64,000 nucleotides of DNA from Nitrincola alkalisediminis (lineage in GTDB: Bacteria; Pseudomonadota; Gammaproteobacteria; Pseudomonadales; Balneatricaceae): assembly GCF_009821115.1 (NCBI RefSeq), contig NZ_VYTY01000013.1:35294-99293 (forward strand). The letters are read 5' to 3'. The notes under the pieces are model-generated. The model saw only the letters and a program-made list of their open reading frames with translations. It searched no databases and was not told the DNA's origin. Shown here in pieces: positions 46,246 through 56,187 of the stretch. Position numbers and translations under genes: made by a program. Every line of letters starts with the position of its first letter. Position 1 is the stretch's first letter.

Positions 46246-48569
46246 CTTGTCGTCTTAAGTCTAGCGCTAACAGGAGTACACAACAGATCAGTCTTGGTTT
46301 GCTTGTTTTTATATTTGCACTTCTAATCGTTAACTCCGTGTTCGCCCATGAACAGCCTTCCATTGCGGATGAAGAAGAAATCATCATCCAACTCAAGTGG
46401 AAACATCAATTCCAATTTGCGGGTTTTTACGCTGCACTCAAGCAAGGCTATTTTGCTGATGAGGGGCTGAACGTGCGTTTGAAAGAGCGCAACCCGAGTA
46501 TCAATATTGTTGATCAAGTCATTCGACAAGAGGCGCATTATGGCGTTGCCGATTCTGTTGTCATTCTGCAAGCGGCCAATCATCAGCCTGTCGTATTGGT
46601 TGCTGCCATCATGCAGTATTCAGCCAATGCCATTATGACCCTGGAGCAGTCTGAGATTAGGAGCCCACAAGACCTGATTTCACGTCGTATCTCCTTTTAC
46701 GATAACGATTCCGATGGGATCGACATCTTAGCCTTGTTAGCAACCCAGGGTATTCGCGGCGCAAATTTAATCCGTAAACCCTGGGATGAGCGCGTTGATG
46801 CGTTGATCAATAATGATGTGGATGCAATCGTGGTTTACGTCACCAATGATCCTCATGTGTTTAGAGAAAGAGGTTATGACGTCAATCTTATTTATCCGCG
46901 AGATTACGGCGTAAGCCTGTATGGCGATATTCTCTTCACCCATCAGCAGGAGGCCGAACAGCATCCTGAACGTGTGGCGGCCATTCGGCGCGCTGTGATC
47001 CGAGGTTGGCACTATGCGTTGGATCATAAAGAAGAAATAGTCGACCATATTATTGAACATTACAACACGCTTGGTAAATCGAAAGCGGCCTTGATGATTG
47101 AGGCTCACGGGATGGAAGCATTAATCTCTCGCTATACCGCCGAATTAGGGCAGTTTGATCAGGGCCGAATTGACTATATCGTTGATCTTTTAGACAGGCT
47201 CAACCTATTGGAGTCCAATGGTATTGGTGGCAAACATTTAGTTTTCTCGTCGAATACAAAGGGCGTACTGTTAACCGAAAGTGAAAAGGCATTTTTGGCC
47301 TCTTTAGACAGGATAAAAGTCGGTGTCGAAGCGGTTGGGTATCCACCGTTTGAAATGCTGAATGATAATGGGCAGTATCAAGGGATTGCCGCTGACTATT
47401 TAGCACGTTTAGAGGAGTTGCTGGGTATTCGATTTGAATTTGTTCAAGAAGAGACTTGGTTAGATGTGCTAGAGAACTTAAGGTCTAAAGAGATTGATCT
47501 GATAGCAGCGGCCGCTCAAACGCCAGAGCGTCTTCAGTATGCAACATTTTCCAGCCCCTATGTGCGTTCGCAAATGGTCATCGTGACACGCAATGACGTC
47601 GATTATGTTGCGAGTATTCGTCAACTTCAAGGACAATCCATTGGTGTGGTGGCGGATTATGCGCCAGATGAGTTGCTATCTCGATACTTTCCGGAACTCA
47701 GTTTAAAGCATTATCCAAGTACCGTTGATGGCTTGCGTGCATTATCCGTTGGGGAGGTGGACGCCTTTGTGGACAATTTGAGTGTTGTCAGTTATTTAAT
47801 CCATCGTGAAGGCTTGGCAAATTTAAAAGTATCGGGTCAAACGCCCTATGTTTTTGATTTATCAATAGGGGTTCGCAAGGATTGGCCGCTCTTGCAAACC
47901 GCTATCGATAAAGCCTTAGCTTCTATGTCGTCTGAAGAGCATAGCGCTATTTATCATCGTTGGATTCGGTTTGAGGTGGTAGAGCATGTGCCCTGGAAAA
48001 ATATCTTGCCCTTCATCATTGCTGCTGTTTTTGTTGCCATGGTTCTCGTCTATTTCCTGTTGCAATTACGTTCAAAGAATCAACTGCTTGCCCAAGTGTC
48101 TGTAACGGATAAGTTAACCGGTACCTACAACCGACATCATTTAGACCATATACTGATGGAGTTGTTTAAAGAGGCAAAACAAAAACGACAGTCCTTAGCG
48201 ATTGTATTGTTTGATTTGGACCGTTTTAAATACATTAATGATGAGTATGGGCATCAAAAGGGTGATGAGATATTGCAGCAATTTTCAAACATCGTTAAAG
48301 ACAATGTGCGCTCCACCGACGTGTTTGGTCGCTGGGGTGGTGAAGAGTTTTTGTTGGTCTGTCCGTTCACCAATACAGAGCAGGCCATTCAAGTCGCTGA
48401 AAAAGTGCGACTTTTATTGAGTGAGCAAGTACTGATTGAAAAGGAAAAGGTCACCGTCAGTGCTGGAGTGGCTTCCGCGAACATGATGCCGAATGTGGAT
48501 GCTTTAATTACGTCGGCTGATAAAAAACTCTACCTCGCAAAAGAAAAAGGGCGCAATCGAGTGGAGTAA
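46242..48569 (+). CDS. Diguanylate cyclase with two periplasmic binding domains (NMT1-SBP3-GGDEF)
   Basis: 775 residues. Signal peptide about 16-35. The first periplasmic domain is of the NMT1/THI5-like type (about 45-330: IQLKWKHQFQFAGFYAALKQGYF). The second is SBP_bac_3 type (about 345-575: KVGVEAVGYPPFEMLNDNGQYQG). A TM lies at about 585-608, then a GGDEF domain with active-site motif GGEEF and DLDRFKYIND. It should make c-di-GMP in response to one or two small periplasmic ligands; pyrimidine/thiamine-precursor-like molecules are suggested only by family. It is convergent with the next gene, 18 bp away. Confidence 0.9.
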   Translation: MTCRLKSSANRSTQQISLGLLVFIFALLIVNSVFAHEQPSIADEEEIIIQLKWKHQFQFAGFYAALKQGYFADEGLNVRLKERNPSINIVDQVIRQEAHYGVADSVVILQAANHQPVVLVAAIMQYSANAIMTLEQSEIRSPQDLISRRISFYDNDSDGIDILALLATQGIRGANLIRKPWDERVDALINNDVDAIVVYVTNDPHVFRERGYDVNLIYPRDYGVSLYGDILFTHQQEAEQHPERVAAIRRAVIRGWHYALDHKEEIVDHIIEHYNTLGKSKAALMIEAHGMEALISRYTAELGQFDQGRIDYIVDLLDRLNLLESNGIGGKHLVFSSNTKGVLLTESEKAFLASLDRIKVGVEAVGYPPFEMLNDNGQYQGIAADYLARLEELLGIRFEFVQEETWLDVLENLRSKEIDLIAAAAQTPERLQYATFSSPYVRSQMVIVTRNDVDYVASIRQLQGQSIGVVADYAPDELLSRYFPELSLKHYPSTVDGLRALSVGEVDAFVDNLSVVSYLIHREGLANLKVSGQTPYVFDLSIGVRKDWPLLQTAIDKALASMSSEEHSAIYHRWIRFEVVEHVPWKNILPFIIAAVFVAMVLVYFLLQLRSKNQLLAQVSVTDKLTGTYNRHHLDHILMELFKEAKQKRQSLAIVLFDLDRFKYINDEYGHQKGDEILQQFSNIVKDNVRSTDVFGRWGGEEFLLVCPFTNTEQAIQVAEKVRLLLSEQVLIEKEKVTVSAGVASANMMPNVDALITSADKKLYLAKEKGRNRVE

Positions 48570-48587
48570 AGTATTTATAGCTTTACT

Positions 48588-48998
48588 TCAAACGAAAAAA
48601 ACACATAAATGACAAACAGATACGATGCTTGTTAGTTGCCATCGCAAGGATGCATAACCCATAGGGTAGGCTTCATCAATCCTTTCTGCAACCTCCACAA
48701 TTCTCAGCAGTATGAAGAGCCCTGTCTGAATTAGCAGTATGTAATCAGATAGCCAAATAAAGCTCAAAAAACTAAACACCGGAAAGCTAACCGCCCAAAG
48801 AGCGAGTCGGTTTTGATTGGTGTGTTGATACAAAATGGGCCAGATAACACCAGACATAAAACCGAGAATCAAGCAGCTGTAGATCGAAAACAGTAAAAAG
48901 GATTCTTCCGGCTGCCCATCATTCCCGGTCATCAGTGCATAGGTCAGGTAGATAAAGGGCAGTAAGCCTGAGTATCCCAGTGTTTTTATCAGCAACAT
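48588..48998 (-). CDS. Small membrane protein, DUF3429-like
   Basis: 136 residues with four hydrophobic segments. The pattern (LGYSGLLPFIYLTYAL, YSCLILGFMSGVIWP, YASLRWQLTSIVSV) resembles DUF3429 proteins, which have no assigned biochemical role. A single gene between two oppositely oriented or unrelated neighbours. Confidence in the family is moderate; it is clearly a membrane protein. Confidence 0.72.
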   Translation of the reverse strand: MLLIKTLGYSGLLPFIYLTYALMTGNDGQPEESFLLFSIYSCLILGFMSGVIWPILYQHTNQNRLALWAVSFPVFSFLSFIWLSDYILLIQTGLFILLRIVEVAERIDEAYPMGYASLRWQLTSIVSVCHLCVFFV

Positions 48999-49079
48999 AG
49001 TGGCATCCGTAACGCATAAGGTTTCGTACTTTTACGATGTTTTCTTTGAGTTAGATGACTGGATTGCGAAGAGTATGCT

Positions 49080-49643
49080 CTACATAAATAAGCTTTTAGC
49101 AGAGGTTAAAAGCCAGTAGTAGAGATAAATTCGAGGTATCCTAAATAGAACTGAAGCCGATAAAACGACATACCAACGAATGTTCAGAACGCCTGCCGTC
49201 CAGCAGGTGACGGAGTAGGGCAGGGGCGTTATGGCACCAATTACCACGGCCCAGAAACCATACTTTTGAATAAATGCTTGGTGTTCATTTTTAAAACGAC
49301 CAAACAGTCGCTTTGACCAGTTAAAATGCCCCAGCCAGCGTCCAATTCCAAACCCAGTCATGCCCGCGATCACGGATACAACGCCCAGTATACCCACATA
49401 AAGAGGCCAGTTGGCTGAGAGTGGGCTTTTAGCAATGACAATTAGCAATATATCAGGTGGAAAGGGGGTGACGAGTGTATCCGTAACCAACAGAATTAAG
49501 GCAAGCCCCAGAAAACCAATTCGTTCAACAACCCAAGTGGTCGCAAAGGTCATTTCGTCTTCAAAAATGACACCCAGCCCAACCATAAGCGTAATAAATA
49601 GCACGAGTGCCAATAAAGCCTTAATTAAATTTTGTTGAATCAT
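49080..49643 (-). CDS. DedA/VTT-family membrane protein (YqaA-like)
   Basis: 187 residues, four to five TM segments, with VTT-domain features: a re-entrant FPPDILLIVIAK stretch, a GRWLGH turn and the conserved Arg/Pro segment FRIPRIYLYYW near the end. DedA/VTT proteins are linked to lipid-carrier translocation and membrane homeostasis. The role here is unspecified. It is divergent from the REC-GGDEF-EAL gene, with about 200 bp between. Confidence 0.82.
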   Translation of the reverse strand: MIQQNLIKALLALVLFITLMVGLGVIFEDEMTFATTWVVERIGFLGLALILLVTDTLVTPFPPDILLIVIAKSPLSANWPLYVGILGVVSVIAGMTGFGIGRWLGHFNWSKRLFGRFKNEHQAFIQKYGFWAVVIGAITPLPYSVTCWTAGVLNIRWYVVLSASVLFRIPRIYLYYWLLTSAKSLFM

Positions 49644-49844
49644 TAATGGTTATCACTCCGATTGACAGGGCCTGTTCATCTTCGATATGAAGGTTGCGAA
49701 AAATGCCTGAGGAATGAAATCCTGTCAATCAAAACCGATTGGTTTGCGGACGATAATTTGAGACCTATGCCGCTATTGCTTATTCTCATTACATTAGCTA
49801 AATTGAATTGTAAAAATACATTTCATTTTATATGGAAGGCTCAA

Positions 49845-52067
49845 ATGACAGATGATGAGCTGGTTTCCTTTGACGATGAAATCACATTTCTTGCCGAGGA
49901 GGCGTGCTCAGGTCAACAGGACGACATCTGGAATGTTTTGATTGTTGACGATGACCATGATGTTCACTTAACCACACAAATGGCGCTAGCTGATTTATCC
50001 ATAGAGGGACGTAAACTGGCATTTCACAGTTGCTTCTCTGGAGCGGATGCCTACGATTTTCTCAGCAAGAACCCATTAGAAATCGCGGTAATTCTGCTAG
50101 ATGTCGTGATGGAGAGCCATGATGCTGGGCTTAAGTTGGTTTCCTTAATTCGTGAAGACCTCAAACTATCCTTTCCAAGGATTATTTTACGGACAGGACA
50201 GCCAGGTTATGCGCCTGAAGTCGATACCATTCGTCGATTAGACATTAATGACTATAAAACAAAATCTGAATTGACACGTGGAGGGCTTTATACAGCTTTA
50301 TCTGTCGCGATTCGCTCTTACGCTCAGTTACGTCAAATTGAGATTAATCGTTTAGGTCTTGAAAAAATAGTTAAAGCTATTAATGATTTAAGCCGAATTC
50401 GTGGTTTGAGCTCATACGCTGAAGGTGCTGTCCTTCAAATATGTTCGATACTGTCCATACCAGAAGAGGGACTCGTCTGTGTGCAAAGCGTCACGTCAAG
50501 CGCGAGCGAGCCACTCATCATTGCCGCCGCTGGTAACTTCGCACGTCTGATTAATCAGCCGTTAGACGCTCTTCCCAATCCCTGTATGAAGTCAGCATTA
50601 CGTCAAGCGCTGAGTCAACGCTCACACATTATTGGGCGTCATACGGCACTGTATTTTGGTTTAGAGAATGATCGTGAGATGGCGGCCTGTATCGAGTCAA
50701 ATCGCGTTTTAACCGCGGTAGACGAACACCTATTGAACGCATTTTGCGCCAGTGTGTCAGTTGGAATCGATAATCTGGGTTTGAATGCGCGAATCGAGTC
50801 CTTAGCTTATGTTGATCCTCTATTAGGGATTGCCAATCGTTATAGGTTCGAGCGAGCCATCACCGAACAGCAGGCTATGTTTACTAATTGTGTGCTGATT
50901 CTGGTGGATATTGATGATTTCTCATCCGTAAACTCCACGCTTGATCAGCACTTTGGAGACGATGTGCTGAAGGCCGTCTGTGCAAGGCTCAGTCATTTTA
51001 TATCCAGCGATGTTATTTTAGGGCGTGTGGCTGGCGATTGTTTTGCGCTAGTGGGTCCAGCAGAGTCTGTTAAGTACGATGACATTATTCAGTTATTTCA
51101 AGATCCTTTTATCGTTAATAATGAGTCTTTACGAATTTCAGTTACCTGTGGCGTGGTGTCTTTAGAGCAGGAAGGCATGGCTACGCAGGGGACCGAGCTA
51201 TTAAAAGATGCGAATATTGCGTTGAAACAAGCAAAGCTTTTCAGCCGAGGCAAGGTTCAGTATTTCAAAGCCAGTTTACGGCAAGCGGCAAAGGATCGTA
51301 TTGAATTGTTGACAGGGCTACGCGAGGCATTTTCATCCGATCGTTTGTTTCTTTGTTACCAGCCACAAATCGATTTACGCAGTCGACGTATCATAGGAGC
51401 AGAAGCACTGCTGCGTTGGCGTAATCAGCAGGGTCAGTTTATCCCCCCTGATCGTTTTATTCCGTTGGCCGAGCAGTCGGGTACCATCATCCCCATTGGT
51501 GCGTGGGTACTAAGAACCGCCTGCGCTCAACTTCGGCAGTTAATTGATCTAGGGTACGCAGATTTTAGAATGGCGGTTAATGTTTCGTATGCGCAGTTCC
51601 GTGAACCGGACTTTGTCGATATGTTGAAATCTGTGATCCACGATGCGCGCGTGCCTGCCGAGCAACTTGAAATAGAATTGACTGAGTCCATTGCAATCGA
51701 AGATCCGCTTGCTATTAATAAAACTTTGTCCGCGATTCGCACACTGGGAATTAAAGTGGCTATGGATGATTTTGGAACCGGCTATTCGTCATTAAGTGTA
51801 TTGAATAGGCTTCGGATTGATCGTTTAAAAATTGATCGTGCGTTTGTGGCCGATGCATCGCTGAGCGCGACAGAAGGCAACCTTGCGCGTGTTATCGTGC
51901 ATCTTGCTAAAGACTTTCAATTAAACGTAATTGCTGAAGGCATTGAAACTGAATCTCAGTTAAATGAGCTGGTAAAGATGGGCTGTGATGAGGGACAAGG
52001 TTACTTCATCGCGAAGCCGATGGATGCTAAAACCTTTGTCGATTGGTTGGTGATGAATGCAACCTAA
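49845..52067 (+). CDS. Response regulator with DUF3369, GGDEF and EAL domains
   Basis: 740 residues from ATG 49845, preceded by GGAAGG at 5 nt; the frame is open to 49662, but that extension lacks a ribosome site. A receiver (about 25-150, LIVDDDHDVH, ILLDVVMESHD) is followed by a DUF3369-like region (about 155-330), a degenerate GGDEF (VAGDCF) and an intact EAL (GAEALLRW, MAVNVSYAQF, IELTESIAI, AMDDFGTGYSS, LKIDRAFV, VIAEGIETE). It should be a phosphorylation-controlled c-di-GMP phosphodiesterase. First gene of a three-gene operon whose last gene is a histidine kinase, its probable phosphodonor. Confidence 0.9.
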   Translation: MTDDELVSFDDEITFLAEEACSGQQDDIWNVLIVDDDHDVHLTTQMALADLSIEGRKLAFHSCFSGADAYDFLSKNPLEIAVILLDVVMESHDAGLKLVSLIREDLKLSFPRIILRTGQPGYAPEVDTIRRLDINDYKTKSELTRGGLYTALSVAIRSYAQLRQIEINRLGLEKIVKAINDLSRIRGLSSYAEGAVLQICSILSIPEEGLVCVQSVTSSASEPLIIAAAGNFARLINQPLDALPNPCMKSALRQALSQRSHIIGRHTALYFGLENDREMAACIESNRVLTAVDEHLLNAFCASVSVGIDNLGLNARIESLAYVDPLLGIANRYRFERAITEQQAMFTNCVLILVDIDDFSSVNSTLDQHFGDDVLKAVCARLSHFISSDVILGRVAGDCFALVGPAESVKYDDIIQLFQDPFIVNNESLRISVTCGVVSLEQEGMATQGTELLKDANIALKQAKLFSRGKVQYFKASLRQAAKDRIELLTGLREAFSSDRLFLCYQPQIDLRSRRIIGAEALLRWRNQQGQFIPPDRFIPLAEQSGTIIPIGAWVLRTACAQLRQLIDLGYADFRMAVNVSYAQFREPDFVDMLKSVIHDARVPAEQLEIELTESIAIEDPLAINKTLSAIRTLGIKVAMDDFGTGYSSLSVLNRLRIDRLKIDRAFVADASLSATEGNLARVIVHLAKDFQLNVIAEGIETESQLNELVKMGCDEGQGYFIAKPMDAKTFVDWLVMNAT

Positions 52068-52095
52068 TTAAACGAGTCCCCAGAGGCAGAATAGA

Positions 52096-53073
52096 ATGAA
52101 TGCGATCGCGAGGTTTTGTTTTGCCAGTAGCGTTGTTTTTGTGGGTATCGTCATAATTGCTATGCTTAAGCCTGATAAAGAAAAGGCTGTTAAAATCGGT
52201 GTTGTGAATTACTTACCGATGTTGGAGTCAACGTTAATTGGTTTTAAACAGGGTCTATCGGATCTAGGTTACGCTGAGGATCAAGTGCAATGGCTTTATT
52301 CGGGGGCTATCGGGCCGGATGAACATTCCGTTGAGGCAGAAGCGGCACGTCTCATCAACCAAGAACGAGTTGATCTCTTGCTCACAATTGGTACGCTTCC
52401 TACAGTGTTCGCTAAACAACTGACTCAGCAGCAAGCGAAACCGACACCGGTGATATTTGCGCCTCTAATCAACCCGGTCGGTGCCGGAATTATTAAGACA
52501 TTGGATAAACCCGGTGGCAACGTGACGGGGGTGCACAATGGTAATAATGCAGAAAAAGTAGTTGAGTGGCTGTTAACGCTTGCGCCTAAAACAAACTACT
52601 TTTTCACCTTTTACCATCCTGACGATGCTGTGTCTGTGTCCATTGTTGAGGATATTGCATTTACACAACAATTTTTTTATCCCGTTATTTTTCGTTCAAT
52701 TCCTGTTGAAAGTGAGCAAGACGCCTTAGGATACTTGCATCGTTTACCCACCAACAGCTCTTTGTTAATTACCCCAACGCCGAGTCTAGGATCGATGTCA
52801 TTGCTGCAGCAGGCGGCACTGGCTCAAGGTGTTTTTGTTGCAGGGTATAACGTTTCGGCAACCTATACCCTGATGAGTTATTCGGTTGATTGGTATCAAC
52901 AAGGGTATCAAGCCAGCTTACTGGCCGATCGTGTTTTGCAGGGGATTGATCCAAGCGTGATTTCGGTTGAGGCGGCTGAGAGTTACTTATCCTTTAATCT
53001 CGCCAATGCGCATGCGTATAGTTTTAAAGTTGATCCTAAGTTTTTGAAACTATCAGACTTTATTATAAGGTAA
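52096..53073 (+). CDS. ABC_sub_bind-type periplasmic binding protein
   Basis: 325 residues. An N-terminal hydrophobic signal or anchor (about 5-25) has no lipobox. A two-lobed binding fold follows, of the ABC substrate-binding (TrpX/YtrF-like) family, with IGVVNYLPMLESTLIGFKQGL, VDLLLTIGTLPT, VIFAPLINPVGAGI and GGNVTGVHNG. No permease or ATPase gene is near. It is 28 bp after the phosphodiesterase gene and 9 bp before a Cache histidine kinase, so it more likely presents a ligand to that kinase than feeds an importer. Confidence 0.87.
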   Translation: MNAIARFCFASSVVFVGIVIIAMLKPDKEKAVKIGVVNYLPMLESTLIGFKQGLSDLGYAEDQVQWLYSGAIGPDEHSVEAEAARLINQERVDLLLTIGTLPTVFAKQLTQQQAKPTPVIFAPLINPVGAGIIKTLDKPGGNVTGVHNGNNAEKVVEWLLTLAPKTNYFFTFYHPDDAVSVSIVEDIAFTQQFFYPVIFRSIPVESEQDALGYLHRLPTNSSLLITPTPSLGSMSLLQQAALAQGVFVAGYNVSATYTLMSYSVDWYQQGYQASLLADRVLQGIDPSVISVEAAESYLSFNLANAHAYSFKVDPKFLKLSDFIIR

Positions 53074-53082
53074 GGGCTGATT

Positions 53083-55044
53083 ATGGTTGCTCGATTGCGA
53101 AAACGGCTCAAACAAGAAATGGCATTGGCCTTTTTATCGGTCTCGTTGATTGCACTCACCATTGTCGGCAGTGTAGCGGCCTATCACATTTTTTATTCCC
53201 AACGCCAGTTGGTGTTGGTGACACAGCAGCAAGTGGCCCAACGCGTCAGTCAAGAGGTTAAAGAGTTGTTGAAACGCTCTGTTCGACACCTTGAGTTGTT
53301 AGTCATATCCAGTGATTTCGAGCGTCAACCCTTATCGGTTCAGTCTGAGCTTTTATTTGAGTTTTTTCATTGGAAAAAAACACATGACTTTATTGCGCTG
53401 TACGCGGCTGATAAAACCTATCTTTTCCACACTCACCGCTTGTATTCGCAAAGCCAGGGGTTGAGTGATTCCGGACTCATTCACGCGGCCTTAGGCGATG
53501 TGGTTCGAACACAAAAAAGTTATTTTGGCGATATTGTGTATAACAGCACGACCGGCGAACCCAGTATTTTAATCGCCATACCTGTGAAGGATGTGGTGAC
53601 TGGAAACATGACCCACATTATTGTCGTATCTCTGCGCTTTAAAGCGATCTGGGATATTATGGCAAGGGAAGCAAGAGAGTCACAGTTTTCGGTGTTTTTA
53701 GTGTCTGATGATCACCGTGTGGTCGCTCACAAAGATCCTTCGGTGGTGTTAGCGCAGCAACGTTTTCATCTAGATGAGGGCGTATATGTGAGTCGGGGTG
53801 TGGATGGTCACCGTGCCATTATAGGCAAGGCCTTGCTGTCATTAGAGAATAGGCACTATGTTCTGTATTCGGAACAGAGCTTCCGCCACGCCTTCTCCGA
53901 AGCGAGAGAAAAAGCAATTTGGATGCTCGTAGGTGTGTTGTTGGCATTCTGTGTGGCTGTTGTGCTCGGGATTCAATTCAGTCGTAGGATTACACAACCG
54001 CTTGACCAGTTATTGACGGGTGTCCGATCTGTAACTAAGGGGGATTTAGACCAGCAAATTGAAGTATCAGGTCGTAATGAATTGTCTATGTTGGCTCAAT
54101 ATTTTAATGAAATGACACGACAATTACGCGATTTAATATTTGAGCTACGGTCTAAAACCAAGGATCTAGAGGCCGAAGTCTGTACTCGTGTTCAGGCAGA
54201 AGATTCACTGCGCACTCTTAATTCAGAACTTGAGCAGCGCGTAATTGAACGAACGCAAGTCCTGCAGGAAACGCTGGACCATTTACAATCGACCCAGGAA
54301 TCACTGGTTCAATCCGAAAAACTGGCCGGTTTAGGCGCGATGGTGGCCGGGGTTGCCCATGAGCTGAATACCCCGATAGGCAATGCTTTAATGATGTCGA
54401 GTACATTAAAGGAGAAAAGTCAGGAGTTTGAGCAATCACTTCAGCAAGGATTACGGAAGTCGGAATTGCAAAGCTATACGGATCTTGTCAAAAAAGGCAG
54501 TGAAATATTATGTTTAAACCTGAATCAAAGCGCCCGACTGATTTCCAGCTTTAAACAAGTAGCGGTCGATCAAACCAGTTATCAGCGCCGTTCCTTTTTA
54601 TTGAGTGAGGTCGTCGAAGAAATAGTGTTGACGATGGCGCCGACCCTGCGCCATTCGAGCGTGAAGGTCTCAACATCGATTCCCGACTCCATTCGCCTGG
54701 ATAGCTACCCCGGCCCGCTCGGACAGATTTTACTCAACTTGATCAACAATGCGATTTTACATGCCTTTTCTGAGGGTGAGTCAGGAGCCATACTGATTCA
54801 AGCCAAACAAGAAGGCGAGCGTTTACTATTGACTCTCGAAGACAACGGCAAGGGTATTTCTCCAGATCATTTGGGGCGCATATTTGATCCTTTTTTCACA
54901 ACGCGCTTAGGCCAAGGCGGTTCGGGTCTAGGGCTGAGTATTGTGTTCAATTTGGTGAAGGGGATATTGGGGGGATCGATTGAAGTGAGCAGCGAACTGG
55001 GTAAAGGTACCCAGTTTTGCCTAGACATTCCATTGGTGCGATGA
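53083..55044 (+). CDS. Cache-HAMP sensor histidine kinase
   Basis: 653 residues. TM1 about 14-36, a periplasmic Cache-type domain about 40-280, TM2 about 285-305, HAMP about 307-358 and a coiled coil. The phosphoacceptor His is in MVAGVAHELNTPIG, and the ATPase has N box NLINNAILHA, G1 LEDNGKGIS, F box FDPFFTT and G2 GGSGLGLSIV. It lacks receiver and Hpt. The closest receiver is that of the REC-GGDEF-EAL protein two genes upstream in the same operon, making a simple His-to-Asp relay that ends in c-di-GMP hydrolysis. Confidence 0.92.
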   Translation: MVARLRKRLKQEMALAFLSVSLIALTIVGSVAAYHIFYSQRQLVLVTQQQVAQRVSQEVKELLKRSVRHLELLVISSDFERQPLSVQSELLFEFFHWKKTHDFIALYAADKTYLFHTHRLYSQSQGLSDSGLIHAALGDVVRTQKSYFGDIVYNSTTGEPSILIAIPVKDVVTGNMTHIIVVSLRFKAIWDIMAREARESQFSVFLVSDDHRVVAHKDPSVVLAQQRFHLDEGVYVSRGVDGHRAIIGKALLSLENRHYVLYSEQSFRHAFSEAREKAIWMLVGVLLAFCVAVVLGIQFSRRITQPLDQLLTGVRSVTKGDLDQQIEVSGRNELSMLAQYFNEMTRQLRDLIFELRSKTKDLEAEVCTRVQAEDSLRTLNSELEQRVIERTQVLQETLDHLQSTQESLVQSEKLAGLGAMVAGVAHELNTPIGNALMMSSTLKEKSQEFEQSLQQGLRKSELQSYTDLVKKGSEILCLNLNQSARLISSFKQVAVDQTSYQRRSFLLSEVVEEIVLTMAPTLRHSSVKVSTSIPDSIRLDSYPGPLGQILLNLINNAILHAFSEGESGAILIQAKQEGERLLLTLEDNGKGISPDHLGRIFDPFFTTRLGQGGSGLGLSIVFNLVKGILGGSIEVSSELGKGTQFCLDIPLVR

Positions 55045-55128
55045 AGGTAGATAGAGTATCTGTATGAGCGCAATTGCAGCAGAGCCACAATGCGCGATCA
55101 GTAAGCCAGCAATCACGAGTATTTTCGG

Positions 55129-56184
55129 TTATTGAATATCTGTGCGCCGTTGGCTGGATTGGTTGAATGGATGGACTTTAGTGAGCGGAATATACACGCT
55201 TAATCGGGGATTTTCATGCACCTGAGGATCGATGTCGACGCGTAGTGTTAAATCCTGACCCAAGGGTGTTTTGACGTATAAATGGCTTTCTGCTCCAGCA
55301 GGCTCAAATAACCCGACTTGACAGTCCAAACACAGAGCATCTTCCTTGGGTCTAGACAGCAGCAGTTGATCTGGACGTATCCCTAGAATATCGGTTGTTG
55401 CAGGTAATTGACTCAATAGATGTTGGTTATCGCTCTGTTGAAACTCAGTAATAGGGATAAGATTCATGCTGGGTGAACCGATAAACTGCGCAACAAATAG
55501 AGTGTCTGGACGGTTGTATACATCCATAGGACTGCCGACCTGTTCAATGCGGCCTTGATTTAATACGACTAAACGGTCGGCTAAGGTCATGGCTTCGAGC
55601 TGGTCATGAGTCACATATAGAGAGGTGGTTTTCAGACGCTTTTGCAGTTGTTTAATTTCTAAACGCATCTGCACACGAAGCTTCGCGTCCAAGTTGGATA
55701 GAGGTTCATCCAATAAAAACACCTTGGGTTCACGAACCAAGGCTCTCCCCATGGCCACACGTTGCCTTTGTCCGCCCGATAAGGCTTTGGGCTTACGCTC
55801 TAAGAAGGGCGTAATTTCTAGCATTTTAGCAATCGCATCTACTCGTGTTTTAATTTCATCTTTAGAAAATCCACGGTTCTTAAGGCCATAGCCTAGATTG
55901 TTGTAGACAGTCATGTGTGGATACAGCGCATAGTTTTGGAACACCATCGCAATGTCACGTTCAGATGGCTCGAGATCATTGACGCGTCGTTCGCCAATAA
56001 ATAAATCGCCTTCTGTGATGCTCTCTAGGCCTGCAATCATTCGTAATAGAGTGGATTTTCCACAGCCTGAAGGGCCAACGAGTACAATAAATTCACCGTC
56101 TTTGATTGTTAAATTAATCTCTGATACGGCTTTCACATCGCCCGTGTACATTTTTCCTAAGCGGTTTATTTGAATAGATGCCAT
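55129..56184 (-). CDS. ugpC: UgpC-type ABC importer ATPase
   Basis: 351 residues, the usual MalK/UgpC size. Walker [10 protein letters not shown], signature [15 protein letters not shown], Walker [14 protein letters not shown]-loop [10 protein letters not shown] and a C-terminal TOBE regulatory domain (about 240-340). It energises uptake of sn-glycerol-3-phosphate or a related glycerol phosphodiester or sugar. Last gene of ugpB-ugpA-ugpE-ugpC, 3 bp from ugpE. No glycerophosphodiesterase gene follows. Confidence 0.9.
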   Translation of the reverse strand: MASIQINRLGKMYTGDVKAVSEINLTIKDGEFIVLVGPSGCGKSTLLRMIAGLESITEGDLFIGERRVNDLEPSERDIAMVFQNYALYPHMTVYNNLGYGLKNRGFSKDEIKTRVDAIAKMLEITPFLERKPKALSGGQRQRVAMGRALVREPKVFLLDEPLSNLDAKLRVQMRLEIKQLQKRLKTTSLYVTHDQLEAMTLADRLVVLNQGRIEQVGSPMDVYNRPDTLFVAQFIGSPSMNLIPITEFQQSDNQHLLSQLPATTDILGIRPDQLLLSRPKEDALCLDCQVGLFEPAGAESHLYVKTPLGQDLTLRVDIDPQVHENPRLSVYIPLTKVHPFNQSSQRRTDIQ

Positions 56185-56187
56185 GGT

